From Streptomonospora mangrovi (lineage in GTDB: Bacteria > Actinomycetota > Actinomycetes > Streptosporangiales > Streptosporangiaceae): DNA of 64,000 nt. The position numbers and the translations under genes were made by a program. Positions 17,841 through 27,746 of this stretch are shown here, one piece after another. Location of the stretch: assembly GCF_027604915.1 (NCBI RefSeq), contig NZ_JAJAQC010000008.1, positions 62,001 through 126,000 on the forward strand. Reading direction: 5' to 3'. Position 1 is the stretch's first letter; each line of letters starts with the position of its first letter. Under the pieces are notes generated by a model. It was not told the origin of the DNA. It saw nothing but the letters and a program-made list of their open reading frames with translations, and did no database searches.

Positions 17841-18419
17841 CTACTTCAGCATCGGGATGGTCATCGGGTACTTGTACCACTCGCCCTGGTTGGCCTTCAT
17901 GGCGGCGATGATCCCGAAGACGATGATCATGATCAGCACGACGAAGATCGTGATGAACCCGATCAGGACGAACATCAGCACGAACGACACGATGGTGCCG
18001 ATGAACATCGTGATCTGGAAGTTGAACGCCTGCGCGGCGTGATGGCGCACGAACGCCGACTCGTCCTTCTTCACGAAGTACAGCACCAGCGGCAGCAGCC
18101 ACCCGGTGAAGATGCCGCCGAGGTGGGCGACCAGCGCCATCGTCCGGTCGTCGGAGGAGACGGGGCCGTACTGCCCCGCCTGGACCGGGAGGTTCTGGCC
18201 GTAGCCGCCCTGGTAGCCGGCCCCGTAGCCCTGCTGGGCGCCGTAGCCCTGCTGGTGGCCGGTGCCGTACCCCTGCTGGGCGCCGTAACCCTGCTGGGGG
18301 CCCGACTGGTAGCCGTAGTTGGGGTCGGCGCCGGGCGGCGGCCCGTAGCCGCCGGGGTAGTTCTGGTGTCCGCCGCCCTGCCCGTCGTACGGGGGGTTCG
18401 GCTGGGGTGGGTAGCTCAT
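17841..18419 (-). CDS. DUF4870 membrane protein with Gly/Tyr/Gln-rich N-terminus
   Basis: A 192-residue protein. Residues 1-80 are a low-complexity, proline/glycine/tyrosine/glutamine-rich tail (QQGYGAQQGYGTG-type repeats). Residues about 90-190 are a DUF4870 domain with three hydrophobic helices and the conserved FVRHHAAQAFNFQ motif. Function is unknown. AGGAG lies 5 nt before ATG 18419. Its upstream neighbour encodes a paralogue with the same plan and a much longer tail, so this is a tandem duplication; both are read away from DUF3097 and toward hemW. Confidence 0.85.
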   Translation of the reverse strand: MSYPPQPNPPYDGQGGGHQNYPGGYGPPPGADPNYGYQSGPQQGYGAQQGYGTGHQQGYGAQQGYGAGYQGGYGQNLPVQAGQYGPVSSDDRTMALVAHLGGIFTGWLLPLVLYFVKKDESAFVRHHAAQAFNFQITMFIGTIVSFVLMFVLIGFITIFVVLIMIIVFGIIAAMKANQGEWYKYPMTIPMLK

Positions 18420-18565
18420 GGTCTCCTCTGTCGGATCGGTCCCGGGACCCGCCCGGGGGAGCGCCGGCCGCCGATGGGCTTCTGCCGGTGAGACGGAGGC
18501 GCGGCCCCCGGGGTTCCGGCCGGCGGCGGCGCGGTCCTGCGGACGGCGCCGCCGCGCCGGTCGTC

Positions 18566-19909
18566 TCACCGTGTCACCGACCGTAACATCAACAAGCGGG
18601 TGGACACCCGGTAGCGGTACCAGGGGCCGCGGTTGGCGGCCAGCGCCGCCAGTGCCCCCAGGACGATGGAGGCGACCCAGATCAGGGCGATCAGCACCGA
18701 GCCGATCCAGGAGAGGTCGGGGGCGAACACGCCCAGGCCGAGGAACACCGCCCACGCCACGAAGTAGGGGATGAGCAGGCTGAGCTGGAAGTTCAGCGCC
18801 TCGCCCGCGTGGTGGCGGACGAAGGAGGAGTGGGTGCGCTTGACCGAGTACACCACGAGGGCGGGCACCCAGCCGAAGCACGACAGGATGACGCCCGACA
18901 GGTGGGCGATCATCGCCCAGGTGGGGTCGTCGGAGGCGGCCTGGCCCGGCTGCCCCGGCTGGCCGTAGCCCTGCTGCGGGTAGGGCTGGCCCGGCTGCTG
19001 CACCGGCTGCCCGGGCGCCCCGGGGAACGGCTGCTGCTGGGCCTGGGCGTCCTGCGGCGCGCCGGCGTAGCCCTGCGGGGGCTGCTGGGCGCCCGGCTGC
19101 GGGCCGTAGGCGGGCTGCCCGCCGGTGGGCTGGGCGTAGCCCGGCTGGCCGCCGGAGGGCTGGCCGTAACCGGGCTGGCCCGGCTGCCCGTATCCCTGCC
19201 CCTGCGGGGCCTGCTGCTCGTAGGCGGGCTGGCCGCCCGACGGCTGCCCGTAGCCCTGCTGGCCGCCTGAGGGCTGCCCGTAGCCCTGCTGGCCGCCTGA
19301 GGGCTGCCCGTAGCCCTGCTGGCCGCCTGAGGGCTGCCCGTAGCCCGGCTGGGCCGGCTGCCCGTAGCCGGCCTGGCCGTAGCCCTGCTGCTGGTAGGGG
19401 TCCTGGCCGTAGGAAGGCTGCCCGCCGGTGGGCTGGGCGTAGCCCTGCTGCTCCCCGGACGGCTGGCCGTAGGCGGGCTGGCCGCCGGAGGGCTGGCCGT
19501 AGCCGGGCTGCTGTTCGTAGCCGGCCTGGCCGTAGCCCTGCTGCGGCTGCTGGTAGGGCTGCTGGCCGTAGCCGGGCTGCCCCCCGCTGGGCTGGCCGTA
19601 GCCGGGCTGCTGCTCGTAGCCGCCCTGGCCGTAGCCCTGCTGGGCCTGCTGGTAAGGGTCCTGGCCGTAGGCCGGTTGGCCGCCGGAGGGCTGCCCGTAG
19701 CCCGGCTGGCCGTAGGCGGGCTGCTCTCCGGACGGCTGGCCGTAGGCGGGCTGTCCGCCGCTCGGCTGGCCGTAGGCGGGTCGCGCGTACCCCGGCTCAC
19801 CGCCGCCGGGCCGGCCGTCAGAGGGGGTGCGGCCCGAGGCCGGCTGGTCAGCGGAGGGCCCCTCCTGGTCCTGGGGCTGTGGTCGGTTGGGCGGGGTCTC
19901 GCTCATCAT
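18566..19909 (-). CDS. DUF4870 membrane protein with very long GYGQPSGGQ-type repeat domain
   Basis: A 447-residue protein. About residues 30-330 consist of degenerate 9-10-residue repeats ([33 protein letters not shown]) rich in Gln, Gly, Pro and Tyr, a prion-like or phase-separating composition. The C-terminal about 110 residues are a DUF4870 domain with [13 protein letters not shown] and three helices, so the repeat tail is probably cytosolic. Two adjacent ATGs (19909, 19906) follow AAGGGA. The repeat region contains three exact 30-bp DNA copies, evidence of recent expansion. Paralogous to the downstream DUF4870 gene. Confidence 0.85.
   Translation of the reverse strand: MMSETPPNRPQPQDQEGPSADQPASGRTPSDGRPGGGEPGYARPAYGQPSGGQPAYGQPSGEQPAYGQPGYGQPSGGQPAYGQDPYQQAQQGYGQGGYEQQPGYGQPSGGQPGYGQQPYQQPQQGYGQAGYEQQPGYGQPSGGQPAYGQPSGEQQGYAQPTGGQPSYGQDPYQQQGYGQAGYGQPAQPGYGQPSGGQQGYGQPSGGQQGYGQPSGGQQGYGQPSGGQPAYEQQAPQGQGYGQPGQPGYGQPSGGQPGYAQPTGGQPAYGPQPGAQQPPQGYAGAPQDAQAQQQPFPGAPGQPVQQPGQPYPQQGYGQPGQPGQAASDDPTWAMIAHLSGVILSCFGWVPALVVYSVKRTHSSFVRHHAGEALNFQLSLLIPYFVAWAVFLGLGVFAPDLSWIGSVLIALIWVASIVLGALAALAANRGPWYRYRVSTRLLMLRSVTR
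19242..19346 (-). repeat. 30-bp exact tandem repeat within the DUF4870 gene
   Basis: Three identical 30-bp units start at 19242, 19272 and 19302, with a fourth partial copy to 19346. Each encodes the ten-residue unit [10 protein letters not shown] on the minus strand. Period divisible by three keeps the reading frame. Confidence 0.95.
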
Positions 19910-20008
19910 GTCCCTTGGCTGTGCCGATTGCGTTGGGCCGACTGCCGTCCGGCATCCGGCGGGTCGCCGCGCGTCGCTGCCGCGGGCACCCTTCCCTTCC
20001 GGACGAGC

Positions 20009-20857
20009 CTAGTCTTTCACCCCGTGGGGCGCGGTGACGAAGTCGATCAGCTCCTCGACGCGTCCCAGCAACTCCGGTTCCAGATCGGCGTAGGAGCGCA
20101 CCGACCCCAGGATGCGCCGCCACGCCTCGCCCGGCTCCTCGGAGCTGCCCAGCGCCCGCAGCACGCCCTCCTTCCACGGGATCCCCTTGGGGACCTGCGG
20201 CCAGGCGGCGAACCCCAGCACCGACGGCTTGACGGCCTGCCACACGTCGACGAACGGGTGCCCGGCCACCAGCACGTGCGGCGAGGCCACCCGCTCGGCG
20301 ATGCGGCTCTCCTTGGACCCGGGCACCAGGTGGTCGACCAGCACGCCCAGCCGCCGCCCCGGGCCCGGCCCGAACTCGGCGACGATCTCGGGCAGGTGGT
20401 CCACGCCCTCCAGGTACTCCACGACCACGCCCTCGACGCGCAGGTCGTGGCCCCAGATCTTCTCGACCAGCTCGGCGTCGTGCACGCCCTCCACGTAGAT
20501 GCGGCTCTCCTTGGCCACCCGGGAGCGCGCGCCGCGCACCGCCACCGAGCCCGAGGCGCTGCGCAGCGGCCCGGCGGGCGCCGAAGCGGGCCGCACCGCC
20601 GTCACGGGCGCGCCGTCGACCAGGAACGCGGCGGGCGCCAGGTCGAACACGCGGTGCCGGCCGCCCCGGTCCTCCAGGGTGACGGTGTGCTTGTCCCAGC
20701 CCACCACCGCGCCGCAGAACCCCTCGTCGGCCGACTCCAGCACCAGGCCCCGCTCCAGGGGGACCTCGCGCACGGCGCCCTTGCGGGGCCGGCGCCAGTC
20801 GCCGGCCAGGACGTCGCGGCCGTACCTGGAGCGCGAGTTGCCCGAGTCGGTATGCAC
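20009..20857 (-). CDS. DUF3097 family protein
   Basis: A 282-residue soluble protein of the actinobacterial DUF3097 family. Notable segments are RYGRDVLAGDWRRPRKGAVREV at the start (given here as family signature) and RIYVEGVHDAELVEKIWGHDL near 135-155, which resembles a Toprim-like acidic motif (E and D residues), plus VDHLVPGSKESRI near 190. The molecular role is unknown; nucleic-acid handling is only a guess. GTG 20857 is chosen because a TACAAT -10 box (20870-20865 on the minus strand) ends seven nt before it. Divergent from hrcA. Confidence 0.85.
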   Translation of the reverse strand: MHTDSGNSRSRYGRDVLAGDWRRPRKGAVREVPLERGLVLESADEGFCGAVVGWDKHTVTLEDRGGRHRVFDLAPAAFLVDGAPVTAVRPASAPAGPLRSASGSVAVRGARSRVAKESRIYVEGVHDAELVEKIWGHDLRVEGVVVEYLEGVDHLPEIVAEFGPGPGRRLGVLVDHLVPGSKESRIAERVASPHVLVAGHPFVDVWQAVKPSVLGFAAWPQVPKGIPWKEGVLRALGSSEEPGEAWRRILGSVRSYADLEPELLGRVEELIDFVTAPHGVKD

Positions 20858-20864
20858 GGCGGGG

Positions 20865-20870
20865 ATTGTA
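20865..20870 (-). promoter_or_regulatory. -10 box of the DUF3097 gene (leaderless mRNA)
   Basis: On the minus strand TACAAT is followed by CCCCGCC and then the GTG start; there is no Shine-Dalgarno sequence, so transcription probably begins at or next to the start codon. Confidence 0.6.
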
Positions 20871-21083
20871 GCGGCGGAGACCGTCGACGCGCGGCGCCGC
20901 GCCGGGCGGCCCGACGCCGGTGCGCGCGCGGCGGCGCGGTCCCCGCCCTGGTCACAGGCCCGCCGCCGGGGAAGGGCGGGCGCGCGCCGGCGCGCTTCCC
21001 GCGCCCGGGCGCGTCGCGCGGCGCCCTCCGGTGTCCCCAGGCGCGGTGCCCGTTCCGCGCCGACCTTGCGCAACGGCATAGAA

Positions 21084-21110
21084 TTAGCACTTAGGACCAT
21101 GGAGTGCCAG
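21084..21110 (+). promoter_or_regulatory. CIRCE operator of hrcA-dnaJ
   Basis: TTAGCACTT-N9-GAGTGCCAG matches the HrcA-binding CIRCE consensus TTAGCACTC-N9-GAGTGCTAA at 15 of 18 arm positions. It follows a TAGAAT -10-like hexamer (21079-21084) and ends 11 nt before the hrcA start, the usual place for heat-shock autorepression. Confidence 0.9.
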
Positions 21111-21121
21111 GAGGTGAGCGC

Positions 21122-22135
21122 GTGCTTGACGACCGCAAGCTCGCGGTGCTTCGTGCCATCGTGGAGGACTACGTGGCGACCAAGGAGCCCGTGGGCTCCA
21201 AGGCCCTCGCCGACCGCCATACCCTGGGCGTCTCTCCCGCCACCATCCGCAACGACATGGTGGCGCTGGAGGAGGAGGGCTACATCACCCAGCCGCACAC
21301 CAGTGCCGGGCGGGTGCCCACCGACAAGGGGTACCGCCTCTTCGTCGACCGGCTGTCCACCGTCAAGCCGCTGTCGAGCGCCGAGCGGCGCGCCATCGAG
21401 ACCTTCCTCGGCGGCGCCGTCGACCTCGACGAGATCGTGGCCCGCACGGTGCGGCTGCTGGCGCAGCTCACCCGGCAGGTCGCCGTGGTCCAGTACCCCT
21501 CCCTCACCCGGTCCTGCGTGCAGCACGTCGAACTCGTGCCGCTGGCGGCCCAGCGGGTGATGATGGTGCTGATCACCGACACCGGCCGGGTGGAGCAGCG
21601 GGTGATCGACGGCCTCGACCGCGTCGGCGGCGACTCCGTGGAGACCCTGCGCCAGATGCTCAACCGGGCGCTGGTCGGCAAGTGGCTCACCGACGTCCCC
21701 GGGGCCGTCGAGGACCTCCCCGCCCAGTTGCCGCCCGACGACCGCCCGCTGGCGGCGGCCGTGCTCTCGGTGCTGCTGGAGAGCCTGGTCGAGCGCCACG
21801 AAGAGAAGATCGTCCTCGGTGGCACGGCCAACCTCGCCGCGATGGACTTCTCGGCCAGCCTGCGGGACGTCCTGGAGGCACTGGAAGAAAACGTCGTCCT
21901 GCTCCGTTTGCTGGGGGAGATGGGCGACGCCGCCATGCTGACGGTGCGCATCGGCGCCGAGAACTCGCACGAGGGCTTCAAGTCCACATCGATCGTGTCG
22001 GCGGGCTACGGCATCGGAGACCAGCCGCTCGCCAAGCTCGGTGTGGTGGGTCCCACCCGGATGGATTACCCAGGAACGATGGGAGCGGTACGCGCTGTGG
22101 CTCGGTACCTCGGACAGATACTTGCGGGGCGGTAA
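21122..22135 (+). CDS. hrcA: heat-inducible transcriptional repressor HrcA
   Basis: A 337-residue repressor of class I heat-shock genes. The N-terminal winged helix is seen in [23 protein letters not shown] and [18 protein letters not shown] (about residues 5-60), with the [14 protein letters not shown] signature at about 62-75, followed by the GAF-like and dimerisation regions. GTG 21122 has AGGAGG seven nt upstream; that ribosome binding site overlaps the right arm of CIRCE. The stop directly abuts the dnaJ GTG, so the two are co-transcribed. Confidence 0.97.
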   Translation: MLDDRKLAVLRAIVEDYVATKEPVGSKALADRHTLGVSPATIRNDMVALEEEGYITQPHTSAGRVPTDKGYRLFVDRLSTVKPLSSAERRAIETFLGGAVDLDEIVARTVRLLAQLTRQVAVVQYPSLTRSCVQHVELVPLAAQRVMMVLITDTGRVEQRVIDGLDRVGGDSVETLRQMLNRALVGKWLTDVPGAVEDLPAQLPPDDRPLAAAVLSVLLESLVERHEEKIVLGGTANLAAMDFSASLRDVLEALEENVVLLRLLGEMGDAAMLTVRIGAENSHEGFKSTSIVSAGYGIGDQPLAKLGVVGPTRMDYPGTMGAVRAVARYLGQILAGR

Positions 22136-23278
22136 GTGGCGAGAGACTACTACGCGATCCTTGGCGTACGGCGCGACGCCTCCAAGGACGAGATCAAGAA
22201 GGCGTACCGGCGGCTCGCCCGCGAACTGCACCCCGACGTCAACCCCGACCCCGCCACCCAGGAGCGCTTCAAGGAGGTGACCCAGGCCTACGAGGTCCTC
22301 TCCGACGAGAACAAGCGCCGCATGTTCGACATGGGCGCCGACCCCTTCGCCCCCGGCGGCGGCGGTGCGGGCGGCCCGGGCGGCTTCGGCGCGGCGGGGT
22401 TCCCCTTCGACGACCTGATGAGCGCGTTCTTCGGCGGGCAGGCCGGCGGCGGGCGCAGCGCCCGCGACCGCGTGCGCCGGGGCCGCAGCATCAAGGTCCG
22501 CATCGAACTCGACCTCGCCGAGACCGCGTTCGGCGTGACCAAGGACGTCACCTTCCCCACGGCGGTGCTGTGCGCCACCTGCCAGGGCGAGGGCACCGCC
22601 AAGGGCACCCACCGCAAGACCTGCGACATGTGCCAGGGCCGCGGCGAGGTCTCCCAGGTCACCCGCTCCTTCCTCGGCCAGGTCATGACCACCCGCCCCT
22701 GCCCGCAGTGCTCGGGCCAGGGCACGGTCATCACCGACCCCTGCGCCGACTGCGCCGGCGAGGGCCGGGTGCGCGAGAAGGTCACCCGCAAGGTCCAGAT
22801 CCCGGCGGGCGTCGAGGACGGCACCCAGATCCAGTTGGCCGGCGAGGGCGAGGTCGGCCCCAACGGCGGGCCGCGCGGCGACATCTTCCTGGAGATCGTG
22901 CAGCGCCCCCACCCGATCTTCGAGCGGCGCGGCGACGACCTGCACTGCACCATCACCGTGCCGATGACCGCCGCCGCGCTGGGGGCCTCCTTCACGTTCG
23001 ACACCCTCGACGGCACCGAGGAGATCGACCTGCGCCCCGGCACAAACTCCGGGCACGTCATCACGCTGCCCGGGCGGGGCACCCGCCACCTCGACCACCA
23101 CGGGCGCGGCGACCTCATGATCCAGGTCGACGTGGAGACCCCCGCCAAGCTGGACGAGGAGCAGGAGAACCTGCTGCGCAAGTTCGCCGAGCTGCGCGGC
23201 GAGGACCAGCCGCCCGGCAAGTTCAGCCCCGGACGCGGCGGCCTGTTCTCGCGGCTGCGCGACACCTTCACCCGCTGA
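22136..23278 (+). CDS. dnaJ: molecular chaperone DnaJ (type I, second dnaJ of actinobacteria)
   Basis: A 380-residue co-chaperone stimulating DnaK ATPase. J domain residues 1-70 with HPD at 32-34; Gly/Phe-rich linker ([18 protein letters not shown]); four CxxCxGxG zinc-binding repeats from Cys146 to about 210 ([32 protein letters not shown]); C-terminal substrate domain. Gene position after hrcA is that of actinobacterial dnaJ2; another dnaJ normally lies with dnaK-grpE elsewhere. GTG start immediately follows the hrcA stop; a terminator with a T-rich tail follows. Confidence 0.97.
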   Translation: MARDYYAILGVRRDASKDEIKKAYRRLARELHPDVNPDPATQERFKEVTQAYEVLSDENKRRMFDMGADPFAPGGGGAGGPGGFGAAGFPFDDLMSAFFGGQAGGGRSARDRVRRGRSIKVRIELDLAETAFGVTKDVTFPTAVLCATCQGEGTAKGTHRKTCDMCQGRGEVSQVTRSFLGQVMTTRPCPQCSGQGTVITDPCADCAGEGRVREKVTRKVQIPAGVEDGTQIQLAGEGEVGPNGGPRGDIFLEIVQRPHPIFERRGDDLHCTITVPMTAAALGASFTFDTLDGTEEIDLRPGTNSGHVITLPGRGTRHLDHHGRGDLMIQVDVETPAKLDEEQENLLRKFAELRGEDQPPGKFSPGRGGLFSRLRDTFTR

Positions 23279-23300
23279 CGGCACCGCCGCCGGCACCGCC

Positions 23301-23325
23301 GGCCCGCCCGCGCCCCGGGCGGGCC
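23301..23325 (+). terminator. terminator of hrcA-dnaJ
   Basis: GGCCCGCCCG (23301-23310) and CGGGCGGGCC (23316-23325) form a 10-bp stem with 5-nt loop, followed by GTCACCTTTTCTT. Confidence 0.85.
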
Positions 23326-23396
23326 GTCACCTTTTCTTCCTTCCCGCTTCCCGCGCCGCGCCCAGCGGTCCGGCGCCCGTTGAGGAGTGTGCGCAC

Positions 23397-24149
23397 GTGA
23401 CCCCACCGGTGTTCCTCGCCGAGGCGGGCGACCTGGCCGCCGACACCGTGGTGCTGGCCGGCCCCGAGGGCCGGCACGCCGCCGCGGTGCGGCGGCTGGA
23501 GCCGGGCGAGACCGTCCACCTGGTCGACGGCGCCGGCACCCGCGCCCGCTGCCGGGTTGTCGAGGTCGGCCGCGACACCGTGGTGTGCGCGGTCGAGGAG
23601 CGCGGCACCGACCCCGCGCCGAGCCCGGAGCTGACCGTGGTCCAGGCGCTGCCCAAGGGCGACCGCGGCGAGCTGGCCGTGGAGGTCATGACCGAGGCGG
23701 GCGTGGACCGCGTGGTGCCGTGGGCGGCGGAGCGGTGCGTGACCCGCTGGAAGCCCGACCGGGCGGCCAAGTCGCTGGCCAAGTGGCGCTCGGCGGCGCG
23801 CGAGGCCGCCAAGCAGGCGCGGCGCAGCCGGATCCCCGAGGTCACCGAACTCGCGCGCACCGCCGACGTGGCGGCCCTGGCGCGCCGCGCCGACCTTGCC
23901 GTGGTGCTGCACGAGTCCGCCCGGGAGCGCCTGGCGGTGCTGCCGCTGCCCGATGCTGGGTCGGGCGCGGACGCCCCGGGCACGATCGTGGTGGTGGTGG
24001 GACCCGAGGGCGGGTTCAGCGACGCCGAACTCTCCGCGCTGGCCGAGGCCGGCGCGGTGCGCGCGCTGCTGGGGCCGACCGTGCTGCGGACCTCGACCGC
24101 CGGGGTGGCGGCGCTGGCGGTGCTCCAGGCGCGCTGCGGACGCTGGTGA
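23397..24149 (+). CDS. rsmE: 16S rRNA (uracil(1498)-N(3))-methyltransferase RsmE
   Basis: A 250-residue SPOUT-class methyltransferase that methylates U1498 of 16S rRNA using S-adenosylmethionine. The N-terminal PUA-like part has GPEGRHAAAVRRLEPGE-type sequence; the C-terminal knot shows VVGPEGGFSDAEL near 200 and LGPTVLRTSTAG near 226-238, which form the cofactor pocket. GTG 23397 has GAGGAG upstream at about 10 nt. It follows dnaJ as in most actinobacteria, but a terminator separates the two. Confidence 0.95.
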   Translation: MTPPVFLAEAGDLAADTVVLAGPEGRHAAAVRRLEPGETVHLVDGAGTRARCRVVEVGRDTVVCAVEERGTDPAPSPELTVVQALPKGDRGELAVEVMTEAGVDRVVPWAAERCVTRWKPDRAAKSLAKWRSAAREAAKQARRSRIPEVTELARTADVAALARRADLAVVLHESARERLAVLPLPDAGSGADAPGTIVVVVGPEGGFSDAELSALAEAGAVRALLGPTVLRTSTAGVAALAVLQARCGRW

Positions 24150-24227
24150 CCCCGGTACGGGAGGCGCCACGGAGCGCGGGCGGCACCCGGTAAAGCCGGG
24201 CCGGCGCGGGGCGGACCTCAGGCGGCC

Positions 24228-24968
24228 TCAGTGCGTCTGGAGCGCCGCCGCGGGGTCGGCCTCGCCTGAGGAGTTGGGCGGGGTGGTGGGGGGTTCCTCG
24301 CCGCCACCGCCGCCGGCGTCGCCCCCGCCGGGCTGCTCCGGCTGGGTGGTGGAGCCGTCGCCGGGGGTGCCGGTGTCGCCGGGGTCGCCGCCGGGCTCGG
24401 GCGCGGGGTCGGTGGGCTCCTCGCACTCGGGGGGAGCCGGCACCGAGGAGCCCGAGGCCCCGGGCGAGGCGCTGGGCGCGGGCGGCGCGGTGGTGGACGA
24501 CCCGGTGGGCGGGCACGCCTGGGCCGGGCCGTACGGAGTGGCGGGGTCGGCCGACGCCTCGGGCGCGAGGCCGTCGGTGGAGGGGTTGGCGCCCTCGGCG
24601 GGCGGGGCCTCGGCGGAGGGGCGGTCGGTGGGCTCCGACTCCACCCGGTCGTCGTCGCCGGAATCGCCCCCGGGGCGTTCGGCGCCGCCCCCGCCGTCGT
24701 CGGTGGGGGCGGTCAGCGACTGCGGCAGGATCTGGTCGCGGACCTGCGGGGTGCCCAGCAGCACCGAGGCCGCGATCAGCGCGGCGGCGCCCACCGCCAG
24801 CGAGGGCCGCAGCCACGACGGGGCGAGCAGCGCCCACAGCCGGGAGGTGCGCTGGGTGCGGGCGCGGATGGCGGTCAGCGCCTCGGGGGAGGGGTCGACG
24901 GAGTCGGCCTCGGCGCGCAGGATCGCGCGGAGCCGGTCCTCGAAGGCGTCGTCTGGTCGTTCGGTCAT
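24228..24968 (-). CDS. single-pass membrane protein, probable anti-sigma partner
   Basis: A 246-residue protein with a cytosolic N-terminus of about 50 residues (MTERPDDAFEDRLRAILRAE...), one transmembrane helix at about 55-72 (SLAVGAAALIAASVLLG), and a long disordered external tail rich in Pro, Gly, Ser, Thr and acidic residues with two cysteines. Its ATG overlaps the stop of the sigma-factor gene (ATGA), indicating co-expression. By position and topology it may hold the sigma factor at the membrane, but no zinc-binding HxxxCxxC anti-sigma motif is present, so this is inference. Confidence 0.75.
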   Translation of the reverse strand: MTERPDDAFEDRLRAILRAEADSVDPSPEALTAIRARTQRTSRLWALLAPSWLRPSLAVGAAALIAASVLLGTPQVRDQILPQSLTAPTDDGGGGAERPGGDSGDDDRVESEPTDRPSAEAPPAEGANPSTDGLAPEASADPATPYGPAQACPPTGSSTTAPPAPSASPGASGSSVPAPPECEEPTDPAPEPGGDPGDTGTPGDGSTTQPEQPGGGDAGGGGGEEPPTTPPNSSGEADPAAALQTH

Positions 24969-25552
24969 GTCGTCTGCTCCAGAACAGAGCGGAGCGCGGC
25001 GATGCCCCGTGCCGTGTGGCTCTTGACGGCACCGCGGCTGATCCCCATGGCGTCGGCGATCTGCGCCTCGGACAGGTCACCGTAGTACCGCAGGACGATC
25101 GCCTCCCGCTGCCGGGTGGGCAGCGCCCGCAGTGCCTCGATGACCGCCGCGCGCTCCAGTTCGCCCAATGCTCCGTGTTCGGCGCTGGGAGCGTCGGGCA
25201 GTGCCTTCGGCGCGTGCTTTTCTACCACGGCGCGGTGCCGCAAAACCGAACGGGCCCGGTTGACCACGGATTGGCGCAGGTAGGACAGCGCCTTGTTGGG
25301 GTCGCGCAGCCGGCGCCAGGCGCCGTGCATGGCGACGAAGGCGTCCTGCACGACTTCCTCGGCGGTGGCGAAGTCGCGAACGAGCAGGGTGGCCAGCCGG
25401 ACCAGTGGGCGGTACTGCTCGCTGTAGAGCTGGGTGACGGCTTTGTCGGCGTCCCACTCGGCGGTCATCGACGCCGCCGTGGCCCCTGCGACCATTGTTT
25501 CAGTCACGTCCGTAGGACGCGCGCCCTTGTCGCCGGGTTTACGAAAGGGCAT
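24965..25552 (-). CDS. ECF RNA polymerase sigma factor, SigE/sigma-70 family
   Basis: A 195-residue extracytoplasmic-function sigma factor. Region 2 is at about 40-105 (LYSEQYRPLVRLATLLV, FATAEEVVQDAFVAMH) and region 4 at about 140-190 (ALPTRQREAIVLRYYGDLSEAQIADAMGISRGAVKSH, seen as two parts). It resembles the SigE-like group common in streptomycetes. ATG 25552 (MPFRKPGDK) is the chosen start; internal ATGs at MVAGATAAS and MTAEWDAD are alternatives. It overlaps its downstream partner by four nt. Confidence 0.9.
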   Translation of the reverse strand: MPFRKPGDKGARPTDVTETMVAGATAASMTAEWDADKAVTQLYSEQYRPLVRLATLLVRDFATAEEVVQDAFVAMHGAWRRLRDPNKALSYLRQSVVNRARSVLRHRAVVEKHAPKALPDAPSAEHGALGELERAAVIEALRALPTRQREAIVLRYYGDLSEAQIADAMGISRGAVKSHTARGIAALRSVLEQTT

Positions 25553-26005
25553 ACCTGTACTTCTCGTTCCGCCTCGTTGTTGCTGCGATCGGACGCTGAG
25601 CGCGAGAACCGGCCCCCGGGGCGAAGGCACGGCCGCACAAGCCCCGCCGCCACGGGCGACGGGGTTGCCGACAGTACAGGACGGCGCGGGGGTAGTTACG
25701 CGAAGCAACAGAATAGCCCGCGCGGCCGGGCCGGGGACGCCCCCGGCGGGTGAGGGCGGGCGGACCCCCTGGAGGGCAGGACCTCACCCGGCGAGCGCTT
25801 GCGGCCCGGGTTGGCGCGGGCACGGCGGGCCGGGTGGCCCGGTCGTCCACAGGCGCACGGCGCGGGCGGCGCGCCGCCCCTCCGCTCGGGCATCATGGGA
25901 GTCCGGCGGCGGCCGGCGCCCGCGCGCGGACCGCAGCCGGTGCCGCCGGCAGTGCCGGCGCCACCCCGCACCACCAGCGCACACGCCACGGAGGACGACC
26001 CACCG
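25553..26005. other. 453-nt intergenic region upstream of the sigma and HIT genes
   Basis: A divergent region between the sigma gene and the HIT gene. It holds the ribosome binding site of the HIT gene (GGAGG, 25990-25994). On the minus strand TACTGT near 25675 could be a sigma-gene -10 box, but I cannot find a convincing -35. No other feature is seen. Confidence 0.5.
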
Positions 26006-26362
26006 GTGACCACCAACGACCCCGACTGCCTGTTCTGCAAGATCGCCGCGGGCGAGGTCCCCGCCGACGTCGTCCGCCGGGGCGACCGCGTCATGGCCTT
26101 CCGCGACATCAACCCCCAGGCCCCCACCCACGTGCTGCTCATCCCGCGCGACCACCACCCCGACGCCGCCAGCGCCGCCCGCGCCGGCACCGGCCTGCTC
26201 GACGAGATCGCCCGCGAGGCCCACGCCGTCGCCGAGTCCGAGGGCATCGCCGACACCGGCTACCGCCTGGTCTTCAACACCGGCTCGGGCGCCGGGCAGA
26301 CCGTGTTCCACCTGCACGGCCACCTGCTGGGCGGGCGCGGCCTGGAGTGGCCCCCCGGGTGA
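26006..26362 (+). CDS. histidine triad (HIT) nucleotide-binding protein, Hint type
   Basis: A 118-residue protein. It starts DCLFCKIAAGEVPADVV, the Hint-class N-terminus, and ends with the triad HLHGHLLGG (His at about 104, 106, 108). The family hydrolyses nucleoside phosphoramidates such as AMP-lysine or aminoacyl-AMP. GTG 26006 gives the usual family length and has GGAGG 11 nt upstream; longer frames upstream encode low-complexity, non-conserved sequence. It sits before phoH as in other actinobacteria. Confidence 0.93.
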   Translation: MTTNDPDCLFCKIAAGEVPADVVRRGDRVMAFRDINPQAPTHVLLIPRDHHPDAASAARAGTGLLDEIAREAHAVAESEGIADTGYRLVFNTGSGAGQTVFHLHGHLLGGRGLEWPPG

Positions 26363-26556
26363 GCCCCGGCGGGGGCCGATAAACCCCTGGGGTGGGGATC
26401 TGCGCCGTTGGTAGACTTTGGACGGACGACACCGTTCGCTTCAGGCCACTGTCGCCACGGTGCTCCCATCCCCCGGCGCGGACCGCCGCACCAGCGATCC
26501 ACACCCGTGACCCGGATATTCGAGAGGCAGGGGCGAGACGGCCGCAAGGCCACATC

Positions 26557-27606
<1,050 letters not shown>

Positions 27607-27642
27607 CCGTCCGTTCGACCGGATGATTCGTCCGCCGGCGTT

Positions 27643-27700
27643 GGCGGGCGGCGCGCCCCAGGCGGCGCGCCGCCCGCCGCGGCCGCCCGCCCGGGCGGCC
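27643..27700 (+). terminator. paired hairpins between phoH and ybeY
   Basis: A perfect 15-bp stem (27643-27657 with 27664-27678, 6-nt loop) is followed by a second GC hairpin at 27681-27700 and then GCTTTCC. It could terminate or attenuate phoH transcription before ybeY. Confidence 0.65.
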
Positions 27701-27746
27701 CGCCGCCGCTTTCCGACACCCATACGACACGAAGGCGCGCTGACCC

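Noticed and set aside
19242-19346. CRISPR-like array
   Set aside because: The repeats are directly adjacent without spacers and encode part of a repeat protein; no cas genes are present.
20858-23296. Upstream extension of the DUF3097 frame across hrcA and dnaJ on the minus strand
   Set aside because: The conserved DUF3097 sequence begins at GTG 20857 next to a -10 box, and the extension is the complement of two well-defined genes.
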